IMG/VR virus record: IMGVR_UViG_3300031576_000150
Coordinates: 1 to 40,173 of that record
DNA length: 40,173 bases
Direction: 5' to 3' (one strand)
DNA from: a virus
Shown one piece after another: positions 1 through 7,253 of this stretch; positions within the stretch are counted from its first letter, which is position 1, and the number at the start of each line of letters is the position of its first letter. The notes under the pieces are model-generated. The model saw only the letters and a list, made by a program, of their open reading frames with translations. It did no database searches and was not told the DNA's origin. A program made the translations under genes and the position numbers.

Positions 1-127
1 GTAGCAGAAACGCATGGCCTCATCCTCCGGGTCTTGGCCCTAGCGAATCGGCGTCAGCTCCCGCCACTTTCATGCGTGCGGCGGCGGGAAGATCGCGGCC
101 GCAGAAGCGGCAGACCTTGGCCTCGGG
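1..127. repeat. Terminal direct repeat (contig circularisation overlap)
   Basis: Bases 1-127 are identical to 40047-40173. A 127-base exact overlap is the size left by a common assembly k-mer, so I read it as a closed circular (or circularly permuted) molecule of 40,046 bp and not as a biological terminal repeat. Genes run uninterrupted across the join: the minus-strand start codon at 13-15 is the same as that at 40059-40061. Confidence 0.9.
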
Positions 128-385
128 CTGGATCGGCTCGGCGCAGAAGGGGCACTTGCGGCGTGGCCCGCCGCCGCCGGCCTCGCCGGGTGGCGGGGCG
201 TGGTTCGCCGCGCTCGCCGCCCAAACGAGGGCGGCCAGCCAGCCAAGCAGCGTCCAGCCGAGGAACAGATTGACGAAGCCGATGGCGGCGCTGTTCTGAT
301 GGTGGCGCCGGTCGGCGATGATGGTGGGGAGGAAATAAAGCGCGCCGGCGGCGAGCAGCACGGCAATGACGGCGATGGCTTCCAT
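20..385 (-). CDS. Superinfection-immunity (Imm-like) membrane protein with C-terminal zinc ribbon
   Basis: The 121-residue product begins with two hydrophobic segments, about residues 3-22 and 33-60, joined by a short basic turn. The pattern (YFLPTIIADRRHH, then N-rich, then LGWTLLGWLAALVWA) is that of the superinfection immunity family (PF14373) related to phage T4 Imm, which blocks DNA entry of later phages at the inner membrane. A treble-clef-like ribbon follows (CPFCAEPIQPEAKVCRFCG), with four Cys. It lies 41 bp downstream of the repressor on the same strand, so it is probably expressed in the lysogen. Family assignment is by pattern recognition; the immunity role is inferred from the family and position. 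Confidence 0.8.
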   Translation of the reverse strand: MEAIAVIAVLLAAGALYFLPTIIADRRHHQNSAAIGFVNLFLGWTLLGWLAALVWAASAANHAPPPGEAGGGGPRRKCPFCAEPIQPEAKVCRFCGRDLPAAARMKVAGADADSLGPRPGG

Positions 386-426
386 CGGTCGGGCTCCGAG
401 GTCGCGCGCGCGCCGGCGAGGCGTCG

Positions 427-978
427 TCAGGGCCGCTTGGCGTCCACTTTCGCTTGCGGCGGCGGGTCGATCAGGCGGTCGCGCCGGCGCCGCAAGCCAG
501 TCTTGACCTCATCGATCAGGAGGTCAAGGACGGCGGCGCGGTCGGCGGGGCCGCGGCTGAAGCGGCGCAGTTTCTTGTAGACCTGCTCGGCGGCGGCCAG
601 ATCGCCGTCATCGGCGAGCGCGACGCCGGCCTCGCCGTAGCATTTGCGCACGCGCCGGATGATCTCGGCGTAGAGGTCGTGGTCGCCGTCGGAAAAGGCG
701 GCCGCCGGCCGCGCCGCCGACACCTCGGCGAGACCGGCGACGTCGGCCGTGGAAGGCGCGGCGAGGCGGCGCTGGGGGCCGCTGCCGAGCAGCGCCCATT
801 CGAGATTGAGATTGCAGCGCTGCGCCAGCCGCACGGCCATGGCCTTGGAGATCGACCGCGTGCCATTGGCGAGCGAGCGCATGGTCGAGGACGGCACGCC
901 GAGCCAGGCGGCGAATTGCGGCACGTCCATCTGCAACTCGTCCAGCAGCTTGCGGATGCGGTCCTTGCTCTCGATCAT
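427..978 (-). CDS. XRE-family repressor (CI-like)
   Basis: The 183-residue protein has an N-terminal lambda-repressor-type helix-turn-helix (residues 1-65; VPQFAAWLGVPSSTMRSLANG is the recognition region). The C-terminal half is charged and helical, with no recognisable S24/LexA-type Ser-Lys protease domain, so induction by RecA-stimulated self-cleavage is not predicted. The start at 978 has a TGAGG Shine-Dalgarno. The gene diverges from a cro-like gene across a 77-bp region with two 17-bp operators. It is the likely maintenance repressor; a regulator of another early decision is the alternative. Confidence 0.82.
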   Translation of the reverse strand: MIESKDRIRKLLDELQMDVPQFAAWLGVPSSTMRSLANGTRSISKAMAVRLAQRCNLNLEWALLGSGPQRRLAAPSTADVAGLAEVSAARPAAAFSDGDHDLYAEIIRRVRKCYGEAGVALADDGDLAAAEQVYKKLRRFSRGPADRAAVLDLLIDEVKTGLRRRRDRLIDPPPQAKVDAKRP

Positions 979-1004
979 GGCGCCTCAAAATGTAACGGTT
1001 GGGC

Positions 1005-1021
1005 CGATACATGGGGTATTG
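1005..1021. promoter_or_regulatory. Operator O1 of the right early promoter
   Basis: The sequence CGATACATGGGGTATTG has half-sites CGATAC and GTATTG separated by 5 bp. It lies between the divergent repressor and cro-like genes, and its right half overlaps the -35 hexamer TTGACC (1019-1024). Three more sites with the same geometry occur at 1030-1046, 39269-39285 and 39293-39309. Confidence 0.8.
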
Positions 1022-1047
1022 ACCGCCCGCGATACATTTCGTATCGT
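1019..1047 (+). promoter_or_regulatory. Right early promoter (PR-like), leaderless start
   Basis: The -35 is TTGACC (1019-1024) and the -10 is TATCGT (1042-1047), with a 17-bp spacer. The expected transcription start, about 1054, is only a couple of bases before the ATG at 1056, and there is no Shine-Dalgarno before that ATG, so the first mRNA should be leaderless or nearly so. Both operators overlap the promoter. Confidence 0.65.
1030..1046. promoter_or_regulatory. Operator O2 of the right early promoter
   Basis: The sequence CGATACATTTCGTATCG has perfect 6-bp half-sites around a 5-bp spacer. It lies between the -35 and -10 elements and covers most of the -10 (1042-1047). Its centre is 25 bp from that of O1. 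A bound dimer here would block RNA polymerase. Confidence 0.82.
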
Positions 1048-1055
1048 CGGCGGCG

Positions 1056-1271
1056 ATGCGACAGGTGATCGACAAGTGGCCGAGCGCCGAAGCCTTGGGA
1101 CGCGATCTCGGCGTTTCCGGCCTGGTGGTTCGGCAATGGCGGGCGCGGGGATCGATCCCGGCGCGCTATTGGCGGCGGCTGGTGCGGGCGGCGGAGAAGC
1201 GCGGCATCGCCGAGGCGACGCTGGCTGATCTCGCGCGCCTCGCCGACGCGGCCGCCGAGACCACAGCATAA
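1056..1271 (+). CDS. Cro-like helix-turn-helix protein
   Basis: This 71-residue basic protein has one predicted HTH (residues 7-35; SAEALGRDLGVSGLVVRQWRARG) followed by IPARYWRRLVRAAEKRGI, a common shape for phage Cro and YdaS-like regulators. It is the first gene to the right of the divergent operator region and faces the XRE repressor. By position it is the lytic antagonist of the repressor. The ATG has no Shine-Dalgarno, consistent with the leaderless promoter just upstream. Confidence 0.75.
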   Translation: MRQVIDKWPSAEALGRDLGVSGLVVRQWRARGSIPARYWRRLVRAAEKRGIAEATLADLARLADAAAETTA

Positions 1272-1290
1272 CAGGCGCGGGAGGAGCGCG

Positions 1291-1659
1291 ATGACGCAAG
1301 CGGCGCGAAAGATTTACCCCCCGGCGGGGCAAACGGTTAAGGCCGGCGAGGCGCCAATCCTGCGCCTCTCCAAGGCCGAGGCGGTGTCGGCGCTGGTGCT
1401 TCCGCTGCGCCTGGCGGTGGCCGAGAGCCGGGCGCCGGCCAAGGCGCTGGCGCGGCTAGCCGGCTGCAACCCGGCGGCGGCCAAGAACTGGCTGCAGGGG
1501 CGGGCGGCGCCGAACGCGGTGCACCTGCTGACGCTGCTGGCCCGGGTGCCCGAGTTCCAGGGCGAGGTGCGCCGCCTGGCCGGCATGGAGGGCGCGGGCG
1601 AGCCCGGTGTCGAGCGGGCGCTGGCCGAGCTGGTGCGGCAATACCAGCGGCGGGGGTGA
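1291..1659 (+). CDS. Putative HTH regulator, early region
   Basis: A strong GGGAGGAG Shine-Dalgarno precedes the ATG. The 122-residue product has a central HTH-like segment (about residues 45-80; ALARLAGCNPAAAKNWLQGR, then NAVHLLTLLARV). This pattern is common in alphaproteobacterial phage and plasmid regulators that follow cro-like genes. The ends have no recognisable domain. A CII-like activator role is possible from position only. Confidence 0.55.
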   Translation: MTQAARKIYPPAGQTVKAGEAPILRLSKAEAVSALVLPLRLAVAESRAPAKALARLAGCNPAAAKNWLQGRAAPNAVHLLTLLARVPEFQGEVRRLAGMEGAGEPGVERALAELVRQYQRRG

Positions 1660-1663
1660 GGAT

Positions 1664-1933
1664 ATGCTCAGCGCCGAGATCGACTGCCTGGCCGAGTGCC
1701 TGCGCGCCGCCCGCCGCGCCGACGGCTCGCTCTGGATCCCGCCCGGCGCCGGCGCGGCGCTCAACCAATGGCTGGCGCACATCCTCCGCAGCGCGCGAGC
1801 GCTGGAGGAGGCAATCGAGCGGCGCCCGGGCGAGGGCGAGGCGGCCGGAAAAGTCGCTCCATTCCCCTTCGCCGGCCACCGGCGCCTGAGCGACGTGGCG
1901 GGCGGCGGGGACGGGCCGCCGGCGGCGGCGTGA
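1664..1933 (+). CDS. Hypothetical early protein
   Basis: The 89-residue product is acidic and helical, with Trp-containing segments (SLWIPPGAGAALNQWLAHIL) and a Pro/Gly-rich tail. I do not recognise the family. It starts 4 bp after the previous stop, with GAGGAT just upstream, and its TGA overlaps the next ATG (TGATG), so it belongs to the right early operon. Confidence 0.6.
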   Translation: MLSAEIDCLAECLRAARRADGSLWIPPGAGAALNQWLAHILRSARALEEAIERRPGEGEAAGKVAPFPFAGHRRLSDVAGGGDGPPAAA

Positions 1934-2121
1934 TGATGATTTATTCCAATGTGACGCGCTTCCCCGCCCGGGACCGAGGCGGGCGCCGCCCCATCCTCAC
2001 GGGGCCGCGCGCGAATCGGCCGGTGCGGCCCCGCCGGGAGACCGGCGGCCGCATCCCTCCCCGGACTTGCCCCCCTTCGCCCGCGAGCGCGGGCGGCGGG
2101 GGGTCTTTTCCGGGGGCTTGA
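1933..2121 (+). CDS. Small hypothetical ORF, uncertain
   Basis: The start overlaps the preceding stop as TGATG. The first dozen residues (MMIYSNVTRFPAR) look like a small phage protein. The remainder is low-complexity, rich in Arg, Pro and Gly, and may be chance open frame in very G+C-rich DNA. If it is not a gene, 1934-2123 is about 190 bp of non-coding sequence. Confidence 0.3.
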   Translation: MMIYSNVTRFPARDRGGRRPILTGPRANRPVRPRRETGGRIPPRTCPPSPASAGGGGSFPGA

Positions 2122-2123
2122 GC

Positions 2124-2858
2124 ATGAAGGGCCGGCCTTCGACAGGCTCAGGACGAGGCCCGGTGGCCGACGCGTTCAAGCCGGCGATCATGGCGCTTGA
2201 CGATTGCATCGGCGAGCTGGAGCGGCGGCGCGAGGCGCTGGCCTTCGCGGCGGCGGTGCTGCGCGGCGCCGCCGGATCATTTCCGCTTCCCGGCGCCATC
2301 CCTCGGATTCGCCTCCCGTCCCGTCAAACAGCCAGCTGGCCCCGGCGGTTGGCCGGGACGGGAGGCGCAGAAGACGACGCCTCTTTGCCGCTTCCCGGCC
2401 CATTTGCTTCGCCTCCCGTCCCGTCAAACAGGGAGCCAACCCCGGCGGTTGGCCGGGACGGGAGGCGGAAAACAGCAGCCGGGAAGCGCAAAGCAAGCCG
2501 GGCGGGGAACGGCGAACCCGCGCCGGCCGCCGCCGGCGGGGCGCGGGAAAAGGTGCTGGCGGCGCTGGCGGGCGGGCCCCGCAAGCGGACGCAGATCGAG
2601 GCGGCGACCGGGTTGAATGGCCACCAGCTCACCTACCTGCTGCCGCGGCTGATCGCCGCCGGCATGGTGGTGGCCGAAGGCCGGTCGCGCGCGCGGCGCT
2701 ACATGCTACCGCCGGGCGAGCCAACCGGCGCCCGCGCCGCCTGGGCGCCGGCGCGGCCGTTCCGCCCGCTGGCGGCGGAGGCGGCGGCGATCGCCACCGA
2801 CGCGGCCGGCCGGCCGGCGCGAAGGATACCCCGTGGGCCGGAAGGCGGCGGCGCGTGA
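2124..2858 (+). CDS. Winged-helix-like early protein carrying two palindromic insertions
   Basis: The 244-residue product has a short helical N-terminus (CIGELERRREALAFAAAVL), a central low-complexity region, and a C-terminal winged-helix-like domain (about residues 140-195; REKVLAALAGGPRKRTQIEA, then GLNGHQLTYLLPRLIAAGMV). The low-complexity region is encoded by two palindromic elements (2310-2367 and 2410-2467) read through in frame. The first codons overlap a REP-like repeat (2136-2160), so the native start may be the ATG at 2190. The GTGA overlap with the next gene shows the frame is used. A DNA-binding function is inferred. Confidence 0.65.
   Translation: MKGRPSTGSGRGPVADAFKPAIMALDDCIGELERRREALAFAAAVLRGAAGSFPLPGAIPRIRLPSRQTASWPRRLAGTGGAEDDASLPLPGPFASPPVPSNREPTPAVGRDGRRKTAAGKRKASRAGNGEPAPAAAGGAREKVLAALAGGPRKRTQIEAATGLNGHQLTYLLPRLIAAGMVVAEGRSRARRYMLPPGEPTGARAAWAPARPFRPLAAEAAAIATDAAGRPARRIPRGPEGGGA
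2136..2160 (+). repeat. REP-like motif near a gene start
   Basis: The stretch contains CTTCGACAGGCTCAGGACGA, which resembles a widely dispersed proteobacterial extragenic repeat (CTTCGACAAGCTCAGG...). It lies only 12 bases after the ATG at 2124 and is translated as STGSGRG. Only one copy was found in the window. Confidence 0.5.
2310..2367 (+). repeat. Covarying palindromic element, copy A
   Basis: A 14-bp perfect outer stem (CGCCTCCCGTCCCG at 2310-2323 pairs with 2354-2367) encloses an 11-nt 5' bulge starting TCAAACAG, an inner 7-bp stem and a CCGGC loop. In the inner stem the left arm is GCTGGCC in place of GCCAACC; all three changes become G-U wobble pairs with GGTTGGC. The copy is translated in frame within the 2124-2858 gene. 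Half-arms GCTTCCCGGC (2285, 2390) and the inverse GCCGGGAAGC (2478) bracket copies A and B. Confidence 0.85.
2410..2467 (+). repeat. Covarying palindromic element, copy B
   Basis: It has the same 14-bp outer stem as copy A (2410-2423 with 2454-2467), the 11-nt bulge TCAAACAGGGA, a perfect inner stem GCCAACC/GGTTGGC (2435-2441 with 2447-2453) and the loop CCGGC. It starts 43 bp after copy A ends. It is read as PSNREPTPAVGRDGRRK, the same frame as copy E in the ParB-like gene (PSDSGPSPAVGRIGKRK). Confidence 0.87.
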
Positions 2859-3193
2859 GCGCCGGCCGCCATCGGCTGCCCCACCGCCGCTTCGGCGCCG
2901 CCGGGCGGCTGGCGGCCGGGGACGTGGACCTGCACGTGCGCGCCAATGTCGACGCCGGCGGCCAGGCCAGGGAAATCTTCATCCGCCCGCGCGGGCGCAC
3001 CGACACCGACCTCAACGACACCCTCGACGCGCTGGCGATCCTGGCCAGCCTGCTGCTGCAGTACGGCGAGACGCCGGCGGCGCTGGGGCGCCGCTTCGCC
3101 GCCGCCCAGGGCCCGGCGGCGCGGGCGCTGGCGGCGGGCCTGGCCTGGGCGGCGGGGCTGGAGCGGGAGCTGGCGGGGAGCGAATCCAGGTGA
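2855..3193 (+). CDS. TSCPD-domain protein
   Basis: The product is 112 residues with a GTG start overlapping the previous TGA (GTGA). The order LPHRRFGAAGRL, a beta segment DVDLHVRANVD, GQAREIFIRPRG, then DTDLNDTLDALAILASLLLQYG matches the TSCPD domain seen at the C-terminus of class II ribonucleotide reductases and as stand-alone phage proteins. The stand-alone form has no proven activity; a role in nucleotide metabolism is suggested only by the family. The next gene also starts with a GTGA overlap, so the pair is translationally coupled. Confidence 0.7.
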   Translation: MSAGRHRLPHRRFGAAGRLAAGDVDLHVRANVDAGGQAREIFIRPRGRTDTDLNDTLDALAILASLLLQYGETPAALGRRFAAAQGPAARALAAGLAWAAGLERELAGSESR

Positions 3194-3909
3194 GCGCCGC
3201 CGTCCGCCGCGCGCGGCCGCGCGCCGCCGACCTCGACCGCGCCCAGCGCGAGCGCGAGGCCTGGATGCTGTGGCAACAAGGCACCGACGCGATCTACGGC
3301 GCCGACGGCGGCTGGGCCGGCAACCAGGCGGCGAACCGCTGGCTGCAACGCCTGGCCACGGCGCCCGCCTGGGGCCGCGCGCTGAAGTGGCACGCCGCCT
3401 CGCGCCACCCGCACGACAAGGCCGTGCGCGGCTGCGCGCTGGCCCGGCTCGAGGACGGCGCGGGGCGCCTGGTGGGCGTGCTGCGGCTGTTCGATCCGGA
3501 GATATGCGCCGCCCGGCGGCTGATGCCGGTGATGGCCCTGGGCAGCATCAAGGGGGCCGCCCTGCGCCTGCGGCCGGCGGGCGGCGCCAGCCTCTATATC
3601 GCCGACGGCGTCTGGGCGGGGCTCGAGATCGAGCGCGAGCTCGCGCCCGAATGGACCGTCTGGGCGGCGCCGGGCGCGGCCCTCGGCTGCCCGCCGGCGG
3701 CGGTCGAGGCGGGCGGCGGGTGGGAGCGGGTGGTGCGCGCCTGCGGACGGTCCCCGCCTCTCGTCCCGCCGCCCGTCCCGTCTCCCGTCTGCGCCGCCCG
3801 GTCCGCCGCGCCCGGCTCCAACCCCGGCTTTGGCCCGGGCCTGGACGCGCAAGTAACGCGGCAAGTCATGGCAAGTCAAACGACAGACAAAGCCAGGCAG
3901 CCGCGATGA
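3190..3909 (+). CDS. Toprim-like (DUF7146-type) protein
   Basis: The 239-residue product has the middle and C-terminal pattern of phage and plasmid toprim/primase-like proteins: ALKWHAASRHPH, then ARLEDGAGRLVGVLRLFDP, LGSIKGAALRLRPAGGASLY and IADGVWAGLEIERELAP. Intact relatives usually carry IAEGIETALA, so the catalytic Glu is replaced by Asp here (IADGVWAG), and the conserved DxD region is hard to see. The last 60 residues are Pro-rich and may be junction sequence, because remnants of a methyltransferase follow at once. The GTG start is set by the GTGA overlap. A primase-like replication role is plausible; activity is doubtful. Confidence 0.6.
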   Translation: MSAAVRRARPRAADLDRAQREREAWMLWQQGTDAIYGADGGWAGNQAANRWLQRLATAPAWGRALKWHAASRHPHDKAVRGCALARLEDGAGRLVGVLRLFDPEICAARRLMPVMALGSIKGAALRLRPAGGASLYIADGVWAGLEIERELAPEWTVWAAPGAALGCPPAAVEAGGGWERVVRACGRSPPLVPPPVPSPVCAARSAAPGSNPGFGPGLDAQVTRQVMASQTTDKARQPR

Positions 3910-4097
3910 GCGGACGGCGCTGTAAACGCGGCCTTCTCTGCGTGGCTCCAGGGGTTTCCCGTCGCGTGGTGCCAGGCGGCGATCCGGGCGCACAGGAAGC
4001 TCAAGCGACGGGGGAAGCGTGCGCGATGCGGCTGAGGGGTTACGGCAATTCCGTGGTTCCGCAGGTGGCGGCGGCGTTCATAAGGGCGGCGCTGTGA
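3906..4097 (+). pseudogene. C-terminal remnant of a DNA cytosine-5 methyltransferase, frameshifted
   Basis: Two frames each hold part of the usual C-terminus of a phage C5 methyltransferase. One (about 3921-4037) reads NAAFSAWLQGFPVAWCQAAI, like the conserved 'NPxFxxWLMGFPxxW' block. The other (4026-4097) reads MRLRGYGNSVVPQVAAAFIR, the motif X region that completes the fold. They join only with a one-base frameshift near 4030. Motifs I-VIII, including the PC and ENV motifs, are absent, so the gene is dead. An uninterrupted 63-codon ORF spans the segment but is half out of frame. Confidence 0.75.
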
Positions 4098-4153
4098 GCA
4101 CCACCAGCCGCATCGAGTGGTGCGACCACACTTTTAATCCGTGGTGGGGCTGA
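4094..4153 (+). pseudogene. 20-codon 5' stub of a Gp37/Gp68 (DUF5131) gene
   Basis: GTG at 4094 opens the peptide VSTTSRIEWCDHTFNPWWG and stops at TGA (4151-4153). This is the conserved N-terminus of the phage Gp37/Gp68 three-Cys-motif family (typically IEWTDHTFNPWWGC). The stop falls exactly where the first conserved Cys should be. An HNH endonuclease gene starts on the same TGATG, and a complete DUF5131 gene of a different subtype follows it. It looks like a target gene broken at its most conserved site. Confidence 0.8.
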
Positions 4154-4598
4154 TGCCGACGTGGGGTGGGCAGTACGGGGCCATGAATGGGCAATGGAAG
4201 GGCGGGCGCTCAATCGCCTCCAACGGGTACATTCTAATCCGTGTCGGCAAAGAACATCATCTTGCCGATGTGCGCGGCTATGCCTACGAGCATCGCATCG
4301 TCGCCGAACACACACTCGGCCGACCATTGCGGCTTGACGAGGAAGTCCATCATATCAACGGCGACAAACAAGACAACCGAGCGGAGAATATTCAGGTCAA
4401 CGAAAGTCGCGCGCATCATTTTGTCGCGCACCGCCGCAGCGGGAAAGCACTACGCCTGCCGAGTGAACCCAATCCTATCGTTGCGTGTGCTTGTGGCTGC
4501 ATGGCGGAATTCAAGAAATACGACGGCCAAGGCCGCCCACGTTGTTTTGTGAGCGGTCATAATATTGGCCACGATGAGCACGGTCGGTTCCAGGCCCG

Positions 4599-4602
<4 letters not shown>
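4153..4602 (+). CDS. HNH homing-type endonuclease
   Basis: The 149-residue product has the HNH core EHRIVAEHTLGRPL...VHHINGDKQDNRAENI (residues 46-80; His66/His67 and Asn75 are the visible motif residues). A C-terminal ribbon-like unit follows (CACGCMAEFKKYDGQGRPRC), as in many phage HNH homing enzymes. The segment has lower G+C and different codon use from its neighbours, a sign of transfer. It starts on the TGA that truncates a DUF5131 reading frame and ends overlapping the ATG of an intact DUF5131 gene. An alternative start is the ATG at 4183. Confidence 0.85.
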
Positions 4603-5623
<1,021 letters not shown>

Positions 5624-5627
<4 letters not shown>

Positions 5628-6775
5628 GCGTCCAAATCCTCCACGGCGATTGCCGCGCTGTTCTGGCCACGCTGCCGGAGCAGTTGGTGCATTGCGTGGT
5701 GACCTCGCCGCCCTACTGGGGCCTGCGCGATTACGGCATCCCGCCGACGATCTGTGACGGCGATCCGGCGTGCGCGCATGAGTGGGGGGGCCTGTTGCCG
5801 GCAAGACCTGGCTGCGGGAACAAGCCAGGTGATTATTCGACGTCGTCGCTAACCAACCCGAAGCGCCAGGATGAAATATCGCGCAGTTCCGACAGCGGAA
5901 GTTTTTGCCGTCTCTGCGGAGCCTGGCGCGGCGTGCATGGTCTAGAGCCAACCATCGACCGCTACGTCCAGCACGCGGTTGAAATCTTCCGCCTTGTGCG
6001 CCGCGTCATGCGCGACGACGCAACGTTGTGGCTGAATTTGGGGGATAGCTACACAAGCGGCGTGCGCGCCACACGCGATCCAGGAAAATCGAAACTCCAC
6101 CCCGCATTTTTCGGGGACGCCTACGCTCACGGATTGCGTCCGCCAACGCCGGACGACCTCAAGCCCAAGGATTTGTGCATGATCCCGGCCCGCGTGGCGC
6201 TGGCGCTGCAGGCGGATGGCTGGTGGTTGCGCTCGGAGATCGTGTGGGCGAAGCCGAATCCGATGCCCGAATCCATCACCGATCGCCCGACCTCGGCCCA
6301 TGAAAAGATATTCCTGTTGAGCAAGCGGGCGAAGTATTTTTACGACGCCGACGCGGTGATGGAAAAGGTAAGCGGGGGGGCGCACGCCCACGGCCACAAT
6401 ACCAGAAACCCGAAGGCCACGGAGCCGGGGCTGGGCATCAAAAACAACCGATCATTCGTTGCGGCGGTGCATAATCGAACAGCCGCGGATTTGCCGACAA
6501 GCCGCAACCTCCGCAACGTCTGGCACTTGGCGACCGAGCCGTTCCCGGAAGCCCACTTTGCCACCTTCCCGACTGAACTGGCGCGGCGCTGCATCCTGGC
6601 CGGCTGCCCGGCTGGCGGCGCGGCGCTCGATCCGTTTGGGGGAAGCGGAACCGTGGGACTGGCCGCCGCCCGGCTGCAACGCAATGCCATTCTCATCGAG
6701 GCCAAGGCCGAGTACGTCGAAATGGCGCGGCAGCGGATCGCCAAGGACGCACCGTTGTTGATGAGCGCGCCATGA
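5624..6775 (+). CDS. Site-specific DNA methyltransferase (N4-cytosine/N6-adenine, beta class)
   Basis: The 383-residue product has motif IV first (VVTSPPYWGLRDYG, about residues 25-38) and the AdoMet-binding motif I late (LDPFGGSGTVGLAAA), the beta-class order. A CxxC-type ribbon (CRLCG, with an upstream Cys/His) lies in the variable region, and TSAHEKIFLLSKRAKYFYD is the usual block before the target-recognition part. TSPPYW is common in both N4C and N6A enzymes, so the base is unresolved. The ATGA overlaps on both sides place it in one operon with the DUF5131 gene. Probable role: protecting phage DNA from host restriction. Confidence 0.88.
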
Positions 6776-6987
6776 TCGTCCTGTCGGATATCGTCATCGG
6801 CGCGCGCCACCGCAAGGACTTGGGCGACATCGCCGCGCTGGCCGCGAGCATCGCGGACGTGGGGTTGCTACATGCCATCGTCGTGACGCCGGACAACCGG
6901 CTGATCGCCGGCGCCGCGCCAGGAAACGAAGACGAGCCGCAAGTCGAGCTAAGCATTGACGCGGCGAATATTGCGGGGGCGGCGTGA
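6772..6987 (+). CDS. Truncated ParB-like nuclease-domain protein
   Basis: The 71 residues start like a phage ParB/Srx-fold protein: IVLSDIVIG...RHRKDLGDIAALAASIADVGLLHAIVVTPDNRLIAGA. In intact relatives the last block continues as the catalytic GERR/GARR box, but here it changes abruptly to an unrelated acidic tail (GNEDEPQVELSIDAANIAG). The gene therefore seems to be an N-terminal ParB fragment fused by deletion to another gene's end. It starts on an ATGA overlap with the methyltransferase and ends on a GTGA overlap. It is probably inactive as a nuclease. Confidence 0.7.
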   Translation: MIVLSDIVIGARHRKDLGDIAALAASIADVGLLHAIVVTPDNRLIAGAAPGNEDEPQVELSIDAANIAGAA

Positions 6988-7253
6988 GCGGCGGGTTGCG
7001 GCCGTTGCCCGCGCCCGCCGGCGAACCGGGCCCGGCGGCGGGGGGCCATGCCGGGCGCGAGGCGGAAATCAAGGCGCGCGCCCGGCTGGAATTCGCCGCC
7101 CAGACGCTGATCGGGCTGGTGCGCGCGGTGGAATGGCGCCAGGGCCGGGCGGCGCGCGACGGGCGGCTCATGGTCGAGGTCGGGCTGGCGGACGGCGGGG
7201 TGGAGGCGTGGGAAATCATCGCCCGCCGCCGGCGGCCGGGGGCGGCGCCATGA
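6984..7253 (+). CDS. Hypothetical early protein
   Basis: The 89-residue product has a GTG start on a GTGA overlap. A disordered Gly/Pro N-terminus precedes a helical and beta region (EIKARARLEFAAQTLIGLVR, then AWEIIARRRRPG). I do not recognise the family. Its ATGA overlap with the replication gene places it just upstream of replication functions in the same transcript. Confidence 0.6.
   Translation: MSGGLRPLPAPAGEPGPAAGGHAGREAEIKARARLEFAAQTLIGLVRAVEWRQGRAARDGRLMVEVGLADGGVEAWEIIARRRRPGAAP

Noticed and set aside
1-127. Biological direct terminal repeats of phage DNA
   Set aside because: The exact 127-base length is that of an assembly k-mer, and an operon reads across the join. Physical ends could exist but cannot be inferred from this overlap.
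3835-3900. Second attachment-site-like region with repeated GGCAAGTCA
   Set aside because: Two short direct repeats (GGCAAGTCA at about 3861 and 3872) are seen, but no integrase or tRNA-like fold is nearby; they probably mark a junction from gene loss.
2629-3993. Minus-strand open frame opposite the TSCPD and toprim genes
   Set aside because: No domain is visible and the plus strand has coupled GTGA starts and recognisable families.
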